A stretch of DNA of 64,000 nucleotides from assembly GCF_035958815.1 (NCBI RefSeq), contig NZ_CP108383.1, forward strand, positions 3,286,001 through 3,350,000. Direction: 5' to 3'. Shown here piece by piece: positions 1 to 9,287 of the stretch. Each line of letters opens with the position of its first letter. Position 1 is the stretch's first letter. Under the pieces are notes generated by a model. The model did no database searches, was not told the origin of the DNA, and saw only the letters and a list, made by a program, of their open reading frames with translations. The stretch comes from Nocardia sp. NBC_01327 (GTDB taxonomy: Bacteria; Actinomycetota; Actinomycetes; Mycobacteriales; Mycobacteriaceae). A program made the position numbers and the translations under genes.

Positions 1-1
1 G

Positions 2-1564
2 GCCGACCGCACCATCGATCAGGTGACGGTCGTCGCGCCGACCGAGCACCTCAAGCATCAGTGGTCCGGGTCGGCGGCGCGGGTGGGCATTCAGCTCGAC
101 TCCAACTTCTCCAATTCGACCGGCTCGACCTCCTCGGACTACCACGGTGTGGTGGTGACCTATGCGCAGGTGGCCTCGCATCCGTTCAAGCATCGGGTGC
201 GCACCACGAACCGGCGCACGCTGGTGATCATGGACGAGGTCCACCACGCCGGTGATGCGAAGAGCTGGGGTGAGGCGGTCGAGGAGGCCTTCGGGGATGC
301 GACCCGAAGACTCTCGCTGACCGGTACGCCCTTCCGCAGCGACGATTCCAAGATTCCGTTCATCACCTATGAGGCCGATGAATCCGGATTCGAGAAGTCG
401 CGCGCCGATCACACCTACGGTTACTCCGAGGCGCTCGCCGACGGCGTGGTGCGGCCCGTGGTCTTCCTCGCCTACTCCGGTGAGGCGCACTGGCGTGACA
501 GCGCCGGCGACGAGTACTCCGCCCGCCTGGGTGAGCCGCTCAGCGCCGAACACACCGCTCGGGCCTGGCGCACCGCCCTGGACCCCGCGGGCGACTGGAT
601 GTCGAAGGTGCTCATTGCCGCCGACACCCGGCTGCGACAGCTGCGCGCCACCGGTATGCCCGATGCGGGCGGCCTGGTCATCGCCACCGATCAGGACAAG
701 GCGCGCGATTACGCCGAACTGCTGGAACATATTTCGGGGACCAAGCCGACCATCGTGCTCTCCGATGATCCGGCCTCCTCGAGCCGGATCGGCGAGTTCA
801 GCGGCAATACCGATCCGTGGATGGTCGCGGTGCGCATGGTGTCCGAGGGCGTCGACGTCCCGCGCCTCGCGGTCGGCGTGTACGCCACCAGCGCCTCGAC
901 CCCGCTGTACTTCGCGCAGGCCATCGGACGTTTTGTGCGCGCCCGCAAGACGGGGGAGACCGCCAGCGTCTTCGTGCCGTCGGTGCCGGTGCTGCTGGAC
1001 CTGGCCGCGCAGCTGGAGGTGCAGCGCGACCACGTCATCGGTAAGCCGCACCGGGAGAAGAGCGATCTCGACGACGAACTGCTGATCGACGCCAATAAGC
1101 AGAAGGACGAGCCGGGCGAGGAGGAGAAGAAGTTCATCGCCCTGGCCGCCGACGCCGAGCTCGATCAGGTCATCTACGACGGCGACTCCTTCGGCACCGC
1201 CACCTTCTCCGGCAGCGACGAGGAAGCCGACTACCTCGGTATTCCGGGCCTCCTCGACGCCGACCAGATGCGCGCCCTGCTCAACGACCGCCAATCCCGC
1301 CAGCTCCAGGACCGCAGTGCCGCAGCCGAATCCGGCCGCCCCCTGCTCACCAATGCCGCCTCCGCCGAGCGCACCGCCACCTCCGACCGCCTCGGCGAAC
1401 TCCGCCGCGAACTCAACAGCCTGGTCGCCATGCACCACCACCGCACCGGCAAGGCCCACGGCGTCATCCACGGCGAGCTACGAAGAGAGTGCGGTGGCCC
1501 GCCCACCGCCCTCGCCACCGCCGACCAGCTCACCGAACGCATAGCGGCCCTGCGCCGCATGTAG
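2..1564 (+). CDS. DEAD/DEAH-box superfamily II helicase, 5' end outside window
   Basis: The reading frame is open from base 2, so the gene begins before the window and the Walker A motif is not visible. Motif II is DEVHHAGD (about base 233), motif III is SLTGTPFR, and motif VI is AIGRFVRARK. This order is the RecA-like two-lobe core of a superfamily II ATP-dependent helicase. The last 150 residues are acidic and then Ala/Arg-rich, outside the core. The substrate cannot be deduced. The first visible GTG (base 23) lies inside the helicase core and is not the true start. Confidence 0.82.
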   Translation, partial: ADRTIDQVTVVAPTEHLKHQWSGSAARVGIQLDSNFSNSTGSTSSDYHGVVVTYAQVASHPFKHRVRTTNRRTLVIMDEVHHAGDAKSWGEAVEEAFGDATRRLSLTGTPFRSDDSKIPFITYEADESGFEKSRADHTYGYSEALADGVVRPVVFLAYSGEAHWRDSAGDEYSARLGEPLSAEHTARAWRTALDPAGDWMSKVLIAADTRLRQLRATGMPDAGGLVIATDQDKARDYAELLEHISGTKPTIVLSDDPASSSRIGEFSGNTDPWMVAVRMVSEGVDVPRLAVGVYATSASTPLYFAQAIGRFVRARKTGETASVFVPSVPVLLDLAAQLEVQRDHVIGKPHREKSDLDDELLIDANKQKDEPGEEEKKFIALAADAELDQVIYDGDSFGTATFSGSDEEADYLGIPGLLDADQMRALLNDRQSRQLQDRSAAAESGRPLLTNAASAERTATSDRLGELRRELNSLVAMHHHRTGKAHGVIHGELRRECGGPPTALATADQLTERIAALRRM

Positions 1565-1569
1565 AGCAG

Positions 1570-1872
1570 TCACGACGCGATCACCAGATCGATATGGACC
1601 GGGTCGCCATCAGCCAGCCCCTCGGCGATCCGGACCGGCTTCTTCATCGGCAGTACATATGTGGCGCGCTTGCCATCTGGAAAAATGGATGTGGACCAGT
1701 GGCTGCCGCCGACGGTGACCTTGACCCGCAGCGAGCCGAAGCCACCTGCCAGTGCGCCGTACATCGCTTCGATCTCGTCGGATACCGCCTCGGGCAGGCT
1801 GACGAAATACCACGAGGCGCGCGCCTCCCATTTCCAGAGCTCGCTGGTGAAGGAGTACTGCGCGTTCGCCAT
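1570..1872 (-). CDS. DUF1905 domain protein
   Basis: The 100-residue protein fits the small beta-barrel DUF1905 family, whose function is unknown. The family pattern is visible in the central aromatic stretch (WKWEARASWYFVSLP), the KVTVGGSHWSTSIFPDG stretch and the C-terminal YVLPMKKPVR. The ATG at 1872 is chosen because it lies 6 nt behind a TACCGT -10 box (1879-1884, minus strand), which fits a leaderless mRNA. A longer in-frame extension to 2100 looks non-coding. The gene is convergent with the helicase, 5 bp away. Confidence 0.75.
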   Translation of the reverse strand: MANAQYSFTSELWKWEARASWYFVSLPEAVSDEIEAMYGALAGGFGSLRVKVTVGGSHWSTSIFPDGKRATYVLPMKKPVRIAEGLADGDPVHIDLVIAS

Positions 1873-2162
1873 TCGCCAACGGTATCGGGCCCGACCGACA
1901 GCCTGTGCCGACGCGCGCTTCAGTTGCTCACCGGCAGAGCATCCTTCGCCACCACGGTCGAGCCGGGTTGCGTTCGGCGGGGGAGTTGATGCCGGGGTGC
2001 GCGCGGCCCGTGCCTTATCGCGGTCGGTTCGCCAGGTGGCGACCACATCGTCCGTTCGCAGCGGCGTGATCGGTACTTGAGGCCCGATCGGATTTCGCAT
2101 GCAGGCCGGGCGGCTTACGCTCGGTCACACTGTCCAGGGTAACGGCGTGCGGCGGTGTGGGT

Positions 2163-2930
2163 TCAGCGGGCGAAGTAGCGGCCGGGGGAGACGCCCACCT
2201 CGCGGCGGAAGGCGGCGACGTAGGCGCTGGGGGTGGCGTAGCCGACGCGGGCGGCAATGCGGGCCAGCGGCATGCCAGCGGCCAGATGGGGGAGTGACGC
2301 GGCCAGGCGGACCTGGGTTCGCCACTGGCCGAAGGTGATTCCGGTGTCCGCGACGAAGGTGCGGGCCAGGGTGCGCGGGCTGGCGGCGGCCGCGGCGGCG
2401 AATTGGTGCAGGGTGCGGGCATCGGCGGGGTCGGCGACGAGCGCCTCGGCCACGTGCCGGGCGCGCGGATCCTCGGGCATGCGCGCCCCGATGGGGATCA
2501 CCTCGACCGGCCGGAGCAGATCGAAGATCACCGCTTCGGCGCGTTCGCGCTGGGCGGCGGTGGTGGTGTCCGACATGAGGTGTGCGAACAGTTCGTGCAG
2601 CAGCCGCGGCACCCGCAGCATGGTCGGCGCGGCGAAATCGACGGGGCAGCGCGCCGGTTCCAGAAAGATGCCGCTCATGACCGCACCGTCGTAGGTGCCG
2701 GTGCGGTGGCGCAGCCCACCCGGAATCCACAGTGCGCGGGTGGGCGGCAGTACCCACTTCCCCGCACCGATCTCGACGGTCATGACACCCTGTGTGGCCC
2801 AGACGATCTGGTGTTGCGGATGCTCGTGCTCCTCGAACCAGTGCCCGGCTCGCAGCGAGCCCACGCCGAACCACATGGCCGTGGGCCCGGCGGGTGCGTG
2901 GATCACGAGCGGTTGGCTGTTTGGCGACAC
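2163..2930 (-). CDS. AraC-family transcriptional regulator with N-terminal cupin
   Basis: The 255-residue protein has an N-terminal cupin-like sensor (His-rich FEEHEHPQHQIVW at about 32-44, then a GxxxxPPxxxxWxP pattern) and a C-terminal pair of helix-turn-helix motifs ending in the AraC signature GYATPSAYVAAFRREVGVSPGRY. It is transcribed away from a methyltransferase gene whose start is 55 bp distant. That methyltransferase, or the regulator itself, is the likely target (inference). The GTG start lies 8 nt behind TACGGT (2939-2944), again a leaderless arrangement. The ligand is unknown. Confidence 0.87.
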   Translation of the reverse strand: MSPNSQPLVIHAPAGPTAMWFGVGSLRAGHWFEEHEHPQHQIVWATQGVMTVEIGAGKWVLPPTRALWIPGGLRHRTGTYDGAVMSGIFLEPARCPVDFAAPTMLRVPRLLHELFAHLMSDTTTAAQRERAEAVIFDLLRPVEVIPIGARMPEDPRARHVAEALVADPADARTLHQFAAAAAASPRTLARTFVADTGITFGQWRTQVRLAASLPHLAAGMPLARIAARVGYATPSAYVAAFRREVGVSPGRYFAR

Positions 2931-2985
2931 ACTCTGTCACCGTAGTCTCTCGTGGTCGCATCGGTCTCTGCCTACCGTCGTAACC

Positions 2986-3552
2986 ATGGCCATGAACCTC
3001 GTCCACCAGCTCTGCTGCCGCTCCAGCTACTGGGAGCGCACCAGCGCCACCCGCATCGTCCCGTGGGCACTGGGCGGTGTGGAACTCGGCGACAGTGCGC
3101 TGGAGGTCGGCCCCGGTTACGGCGCGAATGTGGGCACCCTGCGCGAGCGCACCGCTGCGCTCACCGGTCTGGAAATCGACCCCGCCCTCGCCGCCAGATT
3201 GCGTGATCGCCGCAGTGATCAGCTCCGGGTGCTGGAGGGCGACGGCACCGCAATGCCCCTGCCGGACAAGGAATTCAGCTCGGTGGTCTGCTTCACCATG
3301 CTGCACCACGTCCCGTCGCCCGCACAGCAGGACGCCCTGTTCGCCGAGGCGTTCCGGGTGCTGCGCCCCGAGGGTGTCTTCGCGGGCAGTGACGGCCTCG
3401 ACAGCCGTCTGTTCCGCCTCATCCACCTCGGCGACACCTGTGTTCCGGTACCGCCGGCCACCCTCGCCGAGCGCCTCTCCGGCATCGGCTTCACCGATAT
3501 CGAGATCGGCACCGCCGCAAACCAATTCCGCTTCCGGGCACGCAGGCCCTGA
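2986..3552 (+). CDS. Class I SAM-dependent methyltransferase
   Basis: The 188-residue protein has the Rossmann methyltransferase motifs: motif I ALEVGPGYGAN, acidic loop GLEIDPA, post-I VLEGDGTAMPLPD and post-II CFTMLHHVPS. This is the methyltransferase type 11 pattern, and the substrate is unknown. The ATG at 2986 follows a TACCGT box by 7 nt. A second in-frame ATG lies two codons later. The gene is divergent from the AraC regulator and ends 2 bp from the convergent HAD gene. Confidence 0.85.
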   Translation: MAMNLVHQLCCRSSYWERTSATRIVPWALGGVELGDSALEVGPGYGANVGTLRERTAALTGLEIDPALAARLRDRRSDQLRVLEGDGTAMPLPDKEFSSVVCFTMLHHVPSPAQQDALFAEAFRVLRPEGVFAGSDGLDSRLFRLIHLGDTCVPVPPATLAERLSGIGFTDIEIGTAANQFRFRARRP

Positions 3553-3554
3553 TA

Positions 3555-4289
3555 TCAGCAGCCCAGCTGACCGGCCAGGTCGAGGAAGTCGCGCGCATTG
3601 ATATCGAACTCGTCCTCGTAGCTCACGTCCACGGCGCCACCCGCGCCGAACTCCAGCGGCCGGGCGACAAAGGCGGTCCGGAATCCGAGCGCACGGGCCG
3701 CGCGAAGGTCGTACTTGTGGCTCGCCACCATCATGATTTCCGCCGGTGCGAAACCCAGGTACCGCGCCGCCATCGCATAGATCGCCGGGTCCGGTTTGAA
3801 GGCGCCCGCCATTTCGGCCGTGAACACCGCATCCCACAGCAGCCCGGCCCGCTTCGAGATATCGACCACCGCAGCGACATCCGCATTCGACAGCGTCGCG
3901 AGGGTGAAACGGGTCCCCAGCCGGCCCAGCCCCGCGACCGTATCCGGCCACGCCGCCATGCGCCGCCAGGACAGCGTCAGCTCGTCCCGCTCGTCCGCGG
4001 TGAGGGTGAGGCCGCCCTCCTCCAGCAGCCGGTCCAGCGCACGGCGGTACACCGAGTGCACCGTCACCCAGGCCGCATCACGCTGCGGCGTCGCGGCTTT
4101 CAGCGCCCTGAAGTACTCCGCCCGCCATCGATCCGTGAATCCGGCCCAGTCCGCCTCCGGATACCGGGCGCCCGCAATGCGTCTCGCCGTCGCGGTCACC
4201 ACCGAGTGGAAGTCCACCGTCGTGCCCTGCACATCGAACAGCAATGCCCGCAGCTTCGGATTCCCCTGAACAGTCACCCTCGCATCCAA
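3555..4289 (-). CDS. HAD hydrolase, type II haloacid dehalogenase-like
   Basis: The protein (up to 244 residues) resembles L-2-haloacid dehalogenases. Motif I is LLFDVQGTTVDFHSVV with the nucleophilic Asp, motif II is TLSNADV, motif III is FKPDPAIY with Lys and Tyr, and motif IV is VASHKYDLRAARALG. The motif IV region lacks the Asn typical of L-2-haloacid dehalogenases, so dehalogenase activity is uncertain and a phosphatase role is possible. The start is ambiguous: TTG at 4289 or GTG at 4277. Confidence 0.8.
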   Translation of the reverse strand: MDARVTVQGNPKLRALLFDVQGTTVDFHSVVTATARRIAGARYPEADWAGFTDRWRAEYFRALKAATPQRDAAWVTVHSVYRRALDRLLEEGGLTLTADERDELTLSWRRMAAWPDTVAGLGRLGTRFTLATLSNADVAAVVDISKRAGLLWDAVFTAEMAGAFKPDPAIYAMAARYLGFAPAEIMMVASHKYDLRAARALGFRTAFVARPLEFGAGGAVDVSYEDEFDINARDFLDLAGQLGC

Positions 4290-4308
4290 GCACTCGGCGG
4301 AGACGCGA

Positions 4309-4869
4309 CTATCCGGCGGTGATGCCGAAGAACGTGGCGGGATCGAGCGTATCGATCGAGGTCCACCGCGCCGGCCCGGCCTCGCCGCTCGCCGCTGCCG
4401 CCGTGCCCCCGGTGCGATAGCCCTGCAGATCCAGTGCGAGCCAGGGCGTTTCGTCGACCCGCCGGGCCAGTGCGTAACACGTGGCGAGCATATGGACGCA
4501 GCGTTCGGTGCGGGCGCGGCAGGAGCAGTCCGTCCGCGCGAGCTGGGGTTTGACGGTGATGCCGTGCTCGGCGAGCGCGGCGCGGTGCTCGTCGGTGAGC
4601 GTGAGGGTCTCCGCCGGAATCAGTTTCCCGATGGCCGCAATGGTCGCGGCGGACAGCGGCGTCAGCTCCAGATAGGTGACCGAGGCCTCCGCGCCGCGGT
4701 GGATGGTGGCCCGCACGATGGTGTTCTCGATCTCGGTCTGCACCAGGTTGTTGCGGGCGATGCTGTAGGCGCGGGGGAGCAGCGGCTCCGGCTTGCTGAC
4801 CTTGAGCGGCTGGGCCAGCCGCACCCAGTCCATACCCCAGCTGGTGTACCCGAATTCATTGTCGGCCAT
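4309..4869 (-). CDS. SWIM zinc-finger protein
   Basis: The 186-residue protein contains one SWIM finger, CSCRARTERCVH, matching the CxC-Xn-CxH zinc pattern, at about 119-130. SWIM domains are known from SWI2/SNF2 ATPases and mediate nucleic-acid or protein contacts. The gene starts one base after the stop of the SNF2 helicase gene, so the two are co-transcribed and probably translationally coupled. The proteins may act as one complex (inference). The C-terminal 50 residues are Ala/Gly-rich. Confidence 0.85.
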   Translation of the reverse strand: MADNEFGYTSWGMDWVRLAQPLKVSKPEPLLPRAYSIARNNLVQTEIENTIVRATIHRGAEASVTYLELTPLSAATIAAIGKLIPAETLTLTDEHRAALAEHGITVKPQLARTDCSCRARTERCVHMLATCYALARRVDETPWLALDLQGYRTGGTAAAASGEAGPARWTSIDTLDPATFFGITAG

Positions 4870-4870
4870 C

Positions 4871-6637
4871 TCAGTTGCCTCGCTTCCGGCGCAGGAGTTC
4901 GAACAGCCGGTCGTCGTCGAGCCGGGCCAGCCCGGCGACACCGGCGGAGTCGGTGAGGTCAGTGAGCGCGGATTTGCGGTCGTGCATGCCGGCGATGTGC
5001 TCCTCGATGGTGGTGCCCGAGGTGAGCGTGGTGACGGTGACCGTGCGGGTCTGCCCGATGCGGTGCGCCCGGTCGGAGGCCTGCGCCTCGACGGCCGGAT
5101 TCCACCAGCGGTCGAAGTGGATGACATCGGCCGCCCGGGTGAGCGTGAGACCGGTGCCCGCCGCCCGCAGGCTCAGCACCAATACCGGTGGCCCGTCCGC
5201 GGATTGGAAGTCGGTGACGATCTGCGTGCGCTGCGCCTGATTCAGCCCGCCGTGGAAGAACGGCACGGTGATCCCGAGCTGCTCGGCGCAGTGCCGCACC
5301 AGCAGCTCGCCGGTGCGCCGGTACTGGGTGAACACCAGTGTGGGCGCGTCCGCGTCGACATTGTTGGCGAGAATATCGGCGCACACATCGAACTTGCCGG
5401 AGCGCCCGGACAATTCGTCCAGGTCGCCGGTGATCAGTCCCGGGTGATTGCACACCTGCTTCAATTCGGTGAGCACCGCCAGCAGCCGGGTATGCCGCTG
5501 CCCGCCGGACCCGAAGCCCTCCTCCTCGGCCCGGACGAGCAGTTCGTCGTAGATCCGCTCCTGCTCACGAGTGAGATCGCAGACCAGATCGCAGTGGATC
5601 TTCGGCGGCAGCGAGCCCGCCACCTCGGATTTGCGCCGGGCCAGCACCACCGGCTCGATGGCATCGCGTAGTCGCAGCACCGCCGGCGCCGACCCCTCGT
5701 TGATCGGCCGCACGAACCGCCGCCGGAACTGGGTCTTATGGGTGAATTCGTGCGGCACAACCAGATTGAGCAGCGCCCAGAGCTCTTCGAGATGGTTCTC
5801 GACGGGCGTTCCGGTCAGGGCCACCCGGGCGTCCGCCGGAATGGCGCGCGCCGCCTTGGCGACCTGGGTGCGCGGATTCTTCAGCACCTGGGCCTCGTCG
5901 AAAACGATGCTCGCCCACTGCTTTCCCTGCAGCGCGGGCCCGTGCCCGCGCAGTGTCGGATATCCGGTGACGAGCACCGTGCCCGGCTCGGCCTCGGGTA
6001 GCTCGCCGCCGCGCCAGCCGACCGCCCGCAGTCCGGGCCCGAACCGCTCGATCTCGTGCACCCAGTTGCCGACCAGGGAGGTCGGGCACACCACCAGGTG
6101 CGGCCCCGCCTCCGCCCGCCCGAGCAGATACCCGATCGCCTGGACCGTCTTGCCCAGACCCATCTCGTCGGCGAGCACCGCACCGCCGTGCGCATCCGTG
6201 GTCTCGTGCAGCCAGGAGATGCCGCGCGCCTGATAGGGCCGCAGCTCGGCCTTGAGGCTCGCGCGCAGCTCGCCGGACAGCGCCACGGTCTCCTGTAGGA
6301 CCCGCAATGCCCGGGCCGCGGCCACAATGGCCGTCCCGCCCGCATTGGGCGTGGCGTGCGCGGCAGGCGGCAGCGCCGGGTGCTCACCCTCGAGCGCGGC
6401 CCGCCAGGCCAGCGCCGAGGCCCCGGGCCCGGGCAGTTCCAGCTCGAGGTACCGCTCCGGCTCGATCAGTACGCACGGCACCTCCGCGACCGCGATACCC
6501 CTGCCGTCCGGCACGGCCAGCGCGACCGTCTCGGGATCGCCGGGGATTTCGGGAACATGACCCACGGCCGACCCGTCCCAGGTCCACAGGGCGAACATAT
6601 GACGATCGGGCAGGTAGGTGGCGTGCGCCGTAGACAA
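4871..6637 (-). CDS. SNF2-family DEAD/DEAH helicase
   Basis: The 588-residue Swi2/Snf2-type ATPase has motif I DEMGLGKTVQAI, motif II FDEAQVLKN (DEAQ in place of DEAH), motif III ALTGTPVENH, motif V SLRAAGTGLTLT and motif VI QASDRAHRIGQTR. It should be an ATP-driven double-stranded DNA translocase. It is shorter than the roughly 1000-residue HelZ-type homologues, with only about 130 residues before the core. The TTG start at 6637 is favoured because GGAGGAG sits 5 nt upstream. It is the first gene of an operon with the SWIM protein. Confidence 0.9.
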   Translation of the reverse strand: MSTAHATYLPDRHMFALWTWDGSAVGHVPEIPGDPETVALAVPDGRGIAVAEVPCVLIEPERYLELELPGPGASALAWRAALEGEHPALPPAAHATPNAGGTAIVAAARALRVLQETVALSGELRASLKAELRPYQARGISWLHETTDAHGGAVLADEMGLGKTVQAIGYLLGRAEAGPHLVVCPTSLVGNWVHEIERFGPGLRAVGWRGGELPEAEPGTVLVTGYPTLRGHGPALQGKQWASIVFDEAQVLKNPRTQVAKAARAIPADARVALTGTPVENHLEELWALLNLVVPHEFTHKTQFRRRFVRPINEGSAPAVLRLRDAIEPVVLARRKSEVAGSLPPKIHCDLVCDLTREQERIYDELLVRAEEEGFGSGGQRHTRLLAVLTELKQVCNHPGLITGDLDELSGRSGKFDVCADILANNVDADAPTLVFTQYRRTGELLVRHCAEQLGITVPFFHGGLNQAQRTQIVTDFQSADGPPVLVLSLRAAGTGLTLTRAADVIHFDRWWNPAVEAQASDRAHRIGQTRTVTVTTLTSGTTIEEHIAGMHDRKSALTDLTDSAGVAGLARLDDDRLFELLRRKRGN

Positions 6638-6718
6638 GTGGGCTCCTCCGGGCGGGTGGATTCATCCCGGGACACAACAAGACGGTTTTGCGCAAGTCGA
6701 GACCCGGAAACTGAACAA

Positions 6719-6742
6719 CGGGCGACCCGTATGGGCCGCCCG
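6719..6742 (-). terminator. Hairpin downstream of the small zinc protein gene
   Basis: The inverted repeat CGGGCGACCC/GGGCCGCCCG has a 4-nt loop and one mismatched pair. It lies about 90 bp beyond the stop of the gene at 6830-7024. There is no strong U tract, so this is a moderate terminator candidate. Confidence 0.4.
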
Positions 6743-6829
6743 CAGTTCATGGGGGTAATTCTGTTGGGAAGATTCAATTTTCGAGCGGACCCCCCGAGGT
6801 GGTGAACCATCCTCGAGGTGGAGGAGCTG

Positions 6830-7024
6830 TTACAGCGCCGGTGCCGACTCCGTGTTGATCACGGCTTCGAGCGCACGAAGACGATCCATGTGCTCATTGG
6901 CGTGATGCTGGCAGAAGAGCAACTCACCACCCGCGGGAAGAACTGCGCGCACGCGCGCCGCCGCCCCGCAACGGTCACAACGGTCGACCGCAGTCAGTGG
7001 GGTGCTAGTCAGGGTTCCTGGCAT
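6830..7024 (-). CDS. Small zinc-ribbon-like actinobacterial protein (DUF7455 type)
   Basis: The 64-residue protein contains CDRCGAAARVRAV and CQHHANEH, a CxxC...CxxH arrangement expected to bind one zinc ion. Similar short proteins are widespread in actinobacteria, usually encoded near principal sigma factor genes. No function is established. The ATG at 7024 has GGAGGAG 3 nt upstream. A longer reading frame to 7090 has no support. Confidence 0.8.
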   Translation of the reverse strand: MPGTLTSTPLTAVDRCDRCGAAARVRAVLPAGGELLFCQHHANEHMDRLRALEAVINTESAPAL

Positions 7025-7363
7025 GACTCCTCCGTCCTGGCTCCGGAATGCTCGCACATCCTTCGCCTGGTGTGGGGGCTCGCGATCCACTTCGCGAGCC
7101 TCGCTACCGCTACTTCCCAGCAGTGGTTGATGACTACTCTGTCAGACGTTCGGGGAGCGGTCTTTGTTCCCGGGATGTTTCCCGTGTGTTTTGCCTAACA
7201 CGACCTGCGATTTCGCTGAAAGCGAACAGGCCTTGGCTGGTACCCGCGAAACCCCTCGGGCCGCCCCTCCGAACACGCTGATCAAGTTGTCTACCGGGAG
7301 ACTACCCGCGGGCCCCGACACTCACACTCCGATTGCATAACCCTCCAGACACGCTTAGCAAGC
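7025..7363. other. Gene-free interval
   Basis: No reading frame with coding character is seen. The interval must hold the promoter for the small zinc protein (minus strand). CTGACA on the minus strand near 7140 could be a -35 element, but no convincing -10 box was found at the right spacing. Confidence 0.4.
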
Positions 7364-9169
7364 TCATAGCCAAGCGGGGTTCAGATCGAGCGTGGTGCGG
7401 TCGCGGGAATCGAGGAGATCGAACATCGCAGTGGTGCGCGGTAATTCCCATCGGAAGAAGTATCGGGCGGCCGCGCGCTTGCCGAGTCCGAAGGTTTCAC
7501 CGCGCGCCGTACGGGGTGCGGCGGCGAGGGCCTGTTCGAGCCAGATCCAGGACAGCACCACATGCCCGAAGGCCTCGAGGTAGACGGCGGAGTTGGCGAG
7601 CGCCGACTCCGGATCGAGGTCGCGCCACAGTCCGGAGGTGGTGGCGGCGATTCGTCCGGCGGCGGCTTCCAGCGCGTCGGCGAAATCGGACAATTCAATA
7701 TCGTCGGCCGCGCGTGCCGCCGCGAGGGTGGCCGCCATGGTCGTCAGCAGTGCGGTGAGGGCCGCGCCGTTGTCGAGGGTCACCTGGCGGCCCAGCAGAT
7801 CCAGGCTCTGAATGCCGTGTGTGCCCTCGTGAATCGGATTGAGGCGATTGTCGCGGTAGTGCTGTTCGACGTCGTAGTCGCGGGTGTAGCCCGCCCCGCC
7901 GTGCACCTGGATGGCGAGATCGTTGGCGGTCAGGCACCACTGGCTCGGCCAGCTCTTGGCGATGGGGGTGAGGATGCGCAGCAGGGTGCCGGCGGCGGCG
8001 CGGTCCGCCTCGGTGGCGGCGGTGTGCTGCTCGTCGACCAGCTTGCCGCAGTAGAACTGCAGTGCCAGAGCGCCTTCCACGTACGACTTCTGCGCGAGCA
8101 GCATGCGCCGCACGTCCGGATGCTCGGCGATCGGCACCTGGGCGCCGCCGCGGGCGCCGAGCGGGCGGCCCTGCGGGCGCGTGCGGGCGTAGTCCAGGGA
8201 CTTCAGGTAGCCGGTGTAGCCGAGGGCGGTGGCGGCCAGGCCGACGCTGATGCGGGCCTCGTTCATCATCGTGAACATCTGCGGCAGACCGTGATTCAGC
8301 TCGCCGACCAGATAGCCGACCGCCCCGGGCCGATCGCCGGGGGTGAAATTGCCGTCGCCGAATACCGGGGCGGTATTGACGGTGCCGCGCCAGCCCATCT
8401 TGTGATTGATCCCCGCGAGCACCACGTCATTGCGGACCGCCGGATTCCCGTCGTCGCCGGGCAGGAATTTGGGCACCAGGAACAGTGAGATGCCGCGGGT
8501 GCCCTCCGGTGCGCCGGGGACGCGTGCCAGCACCAGGTGGACGATATTCTCCGAAAGCTCGTGGTCCCCACCGGAAATCCACATCTTGCGGCCGAAGACG
8601 CGGTAGCTGCCGTCGTCCTGCGGGACCGCGCGGGTGGTGATGTCGGCGAGGCTGGACCCGGCCTGCGGCTCCGACAGCGCCATGGTGCCCAGATAGCGGC
8701 CCTCCAGCATGGGTCGCACGAAGCGGTCGATCTGCTCTGTACTGCCGTGTGCGGCAAGGAGATTGGCATTGCCGGTGGTGAGCATGGGGTAGGCGGCGGT
8801 GCCGGCATTGGCGGCATGGAACCAGGACATGCAGGCGGTGTAGACCACATGCGGCAGCTGCATGCCGCCGATCTCGTAATCCATTGCCGCACCGATCATT
8901 CCGGCATCGGCGAAGGCCTGCACGGCCTTGCCGACGGCGGGTATGAGGTGCACCTGCTCGCCGTCGAACTCCGGTTCGTGCAGATCGCTCTCGCGATTGT
9001 GCGGGGCGAAGTAGGTGGTGGCCAGGTCCTGGCACAGGCGCAGTACCTGATCGAAGGTGTCGCGTGAATGGTCGGTGAAGCGCTCCCGGCCGGTGAGCGA
9101 CTCCACATCCAGCCAGTCGTAGAGCAGGAACTCGATATCGCGGGCGGACATGATCACGGACGGGTTCAT
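7364..9169 (-). CDS. Acyl-CoA dehydrogenase (FadE5-like, about 600 aa)
   Basis: The 601-residue FAD enzyme belongs to the long acyl-CoA dehydrogenase group with a C-terminal extension. Visible features are the flavin and substrate segments MALSEPQAGSSLADI and KMWISGGDHEL, the C-terminal helical domain with QVHGGAGYTRDYDVEQHYRDNR, and NPIHEGTHGIQSLDLLG, where the Glu of IHEGT is the expected catalytic base. It should carry out the first step of fatty-acid beta-oxidation. The ATG at 9169 has GAGGAACC directly upstream. An AraC-type regulator gene lies upstream on the same strand. Confidence 0.88.
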   Translation of the reverse strand: MNPSVIMSARDIEFLLYDWLDVESLTGRERFTDHSRDTFDQVLRLCQDLATTYFAPHNRESDLHEPEFDGEQVHLIPAVGKAVQAFADAGMIGAAMDYEIGGMQLPHVVYTACMSWFHAANAGTAAYPMLTTGNANLLAAHGSTEQIDRFVRPMLEGRYLGTMALSEPQAGSSLADITTRAVPQDDGSYRVFGRKMWISGGDHELSENIVHLVLARVPGAPEGTRGISLFLVPKFLPGDDGNPAVRNDVVLAGINHKMGWRGTVNTAPVFGDGNFTPGDRPGAVGYLVGELNHGLPQMFTMMNEARISVGLAATALGYTGYLKSLDYARTRPQGRPLGARGGAQVPIAEHPDVRRMLLAQKSYVEGALALQFYCGKLVDEQHTAATEADRAAAGTLLRILTPIAKSWPSQWCLTANDLAIQVHGGAGYTRDYDVEQHYRDNRLNPIHEGTHGIQSLDLLGRQVTLDNGAALTALLTTMAATLAAARAADDIELSDFADALEAAAGRIAATTSGLWRDLDPESALANSAVYLEAFGHVVLSWIWLEQALAAAPRTARGETFGLGKRAAARYFFRWELPRTTAMFDLLDSRDRTTLDLNPAWL

Positions 9170-9287
9170 GGTTCCTCGAACGGTCGGGTGCGGGTGCGTA
9201 CCCGACGGTCTACCAGATGACGCCCCTCGTACCCATGACCCCCGCCCGGCCGTGCCCCCGGCCCGTGCCGCCGCGGCGGCTGTTCTG

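Noticed and set aside
2125..3951. Very long open frame on the minus strand covering the AraC and methyltransferase genes
   Set aside because: It runs antisense or out of frame to two genes with clear motifs and has an Arg/Gly/Pro-rich composition typical of high-GC shadow frames.
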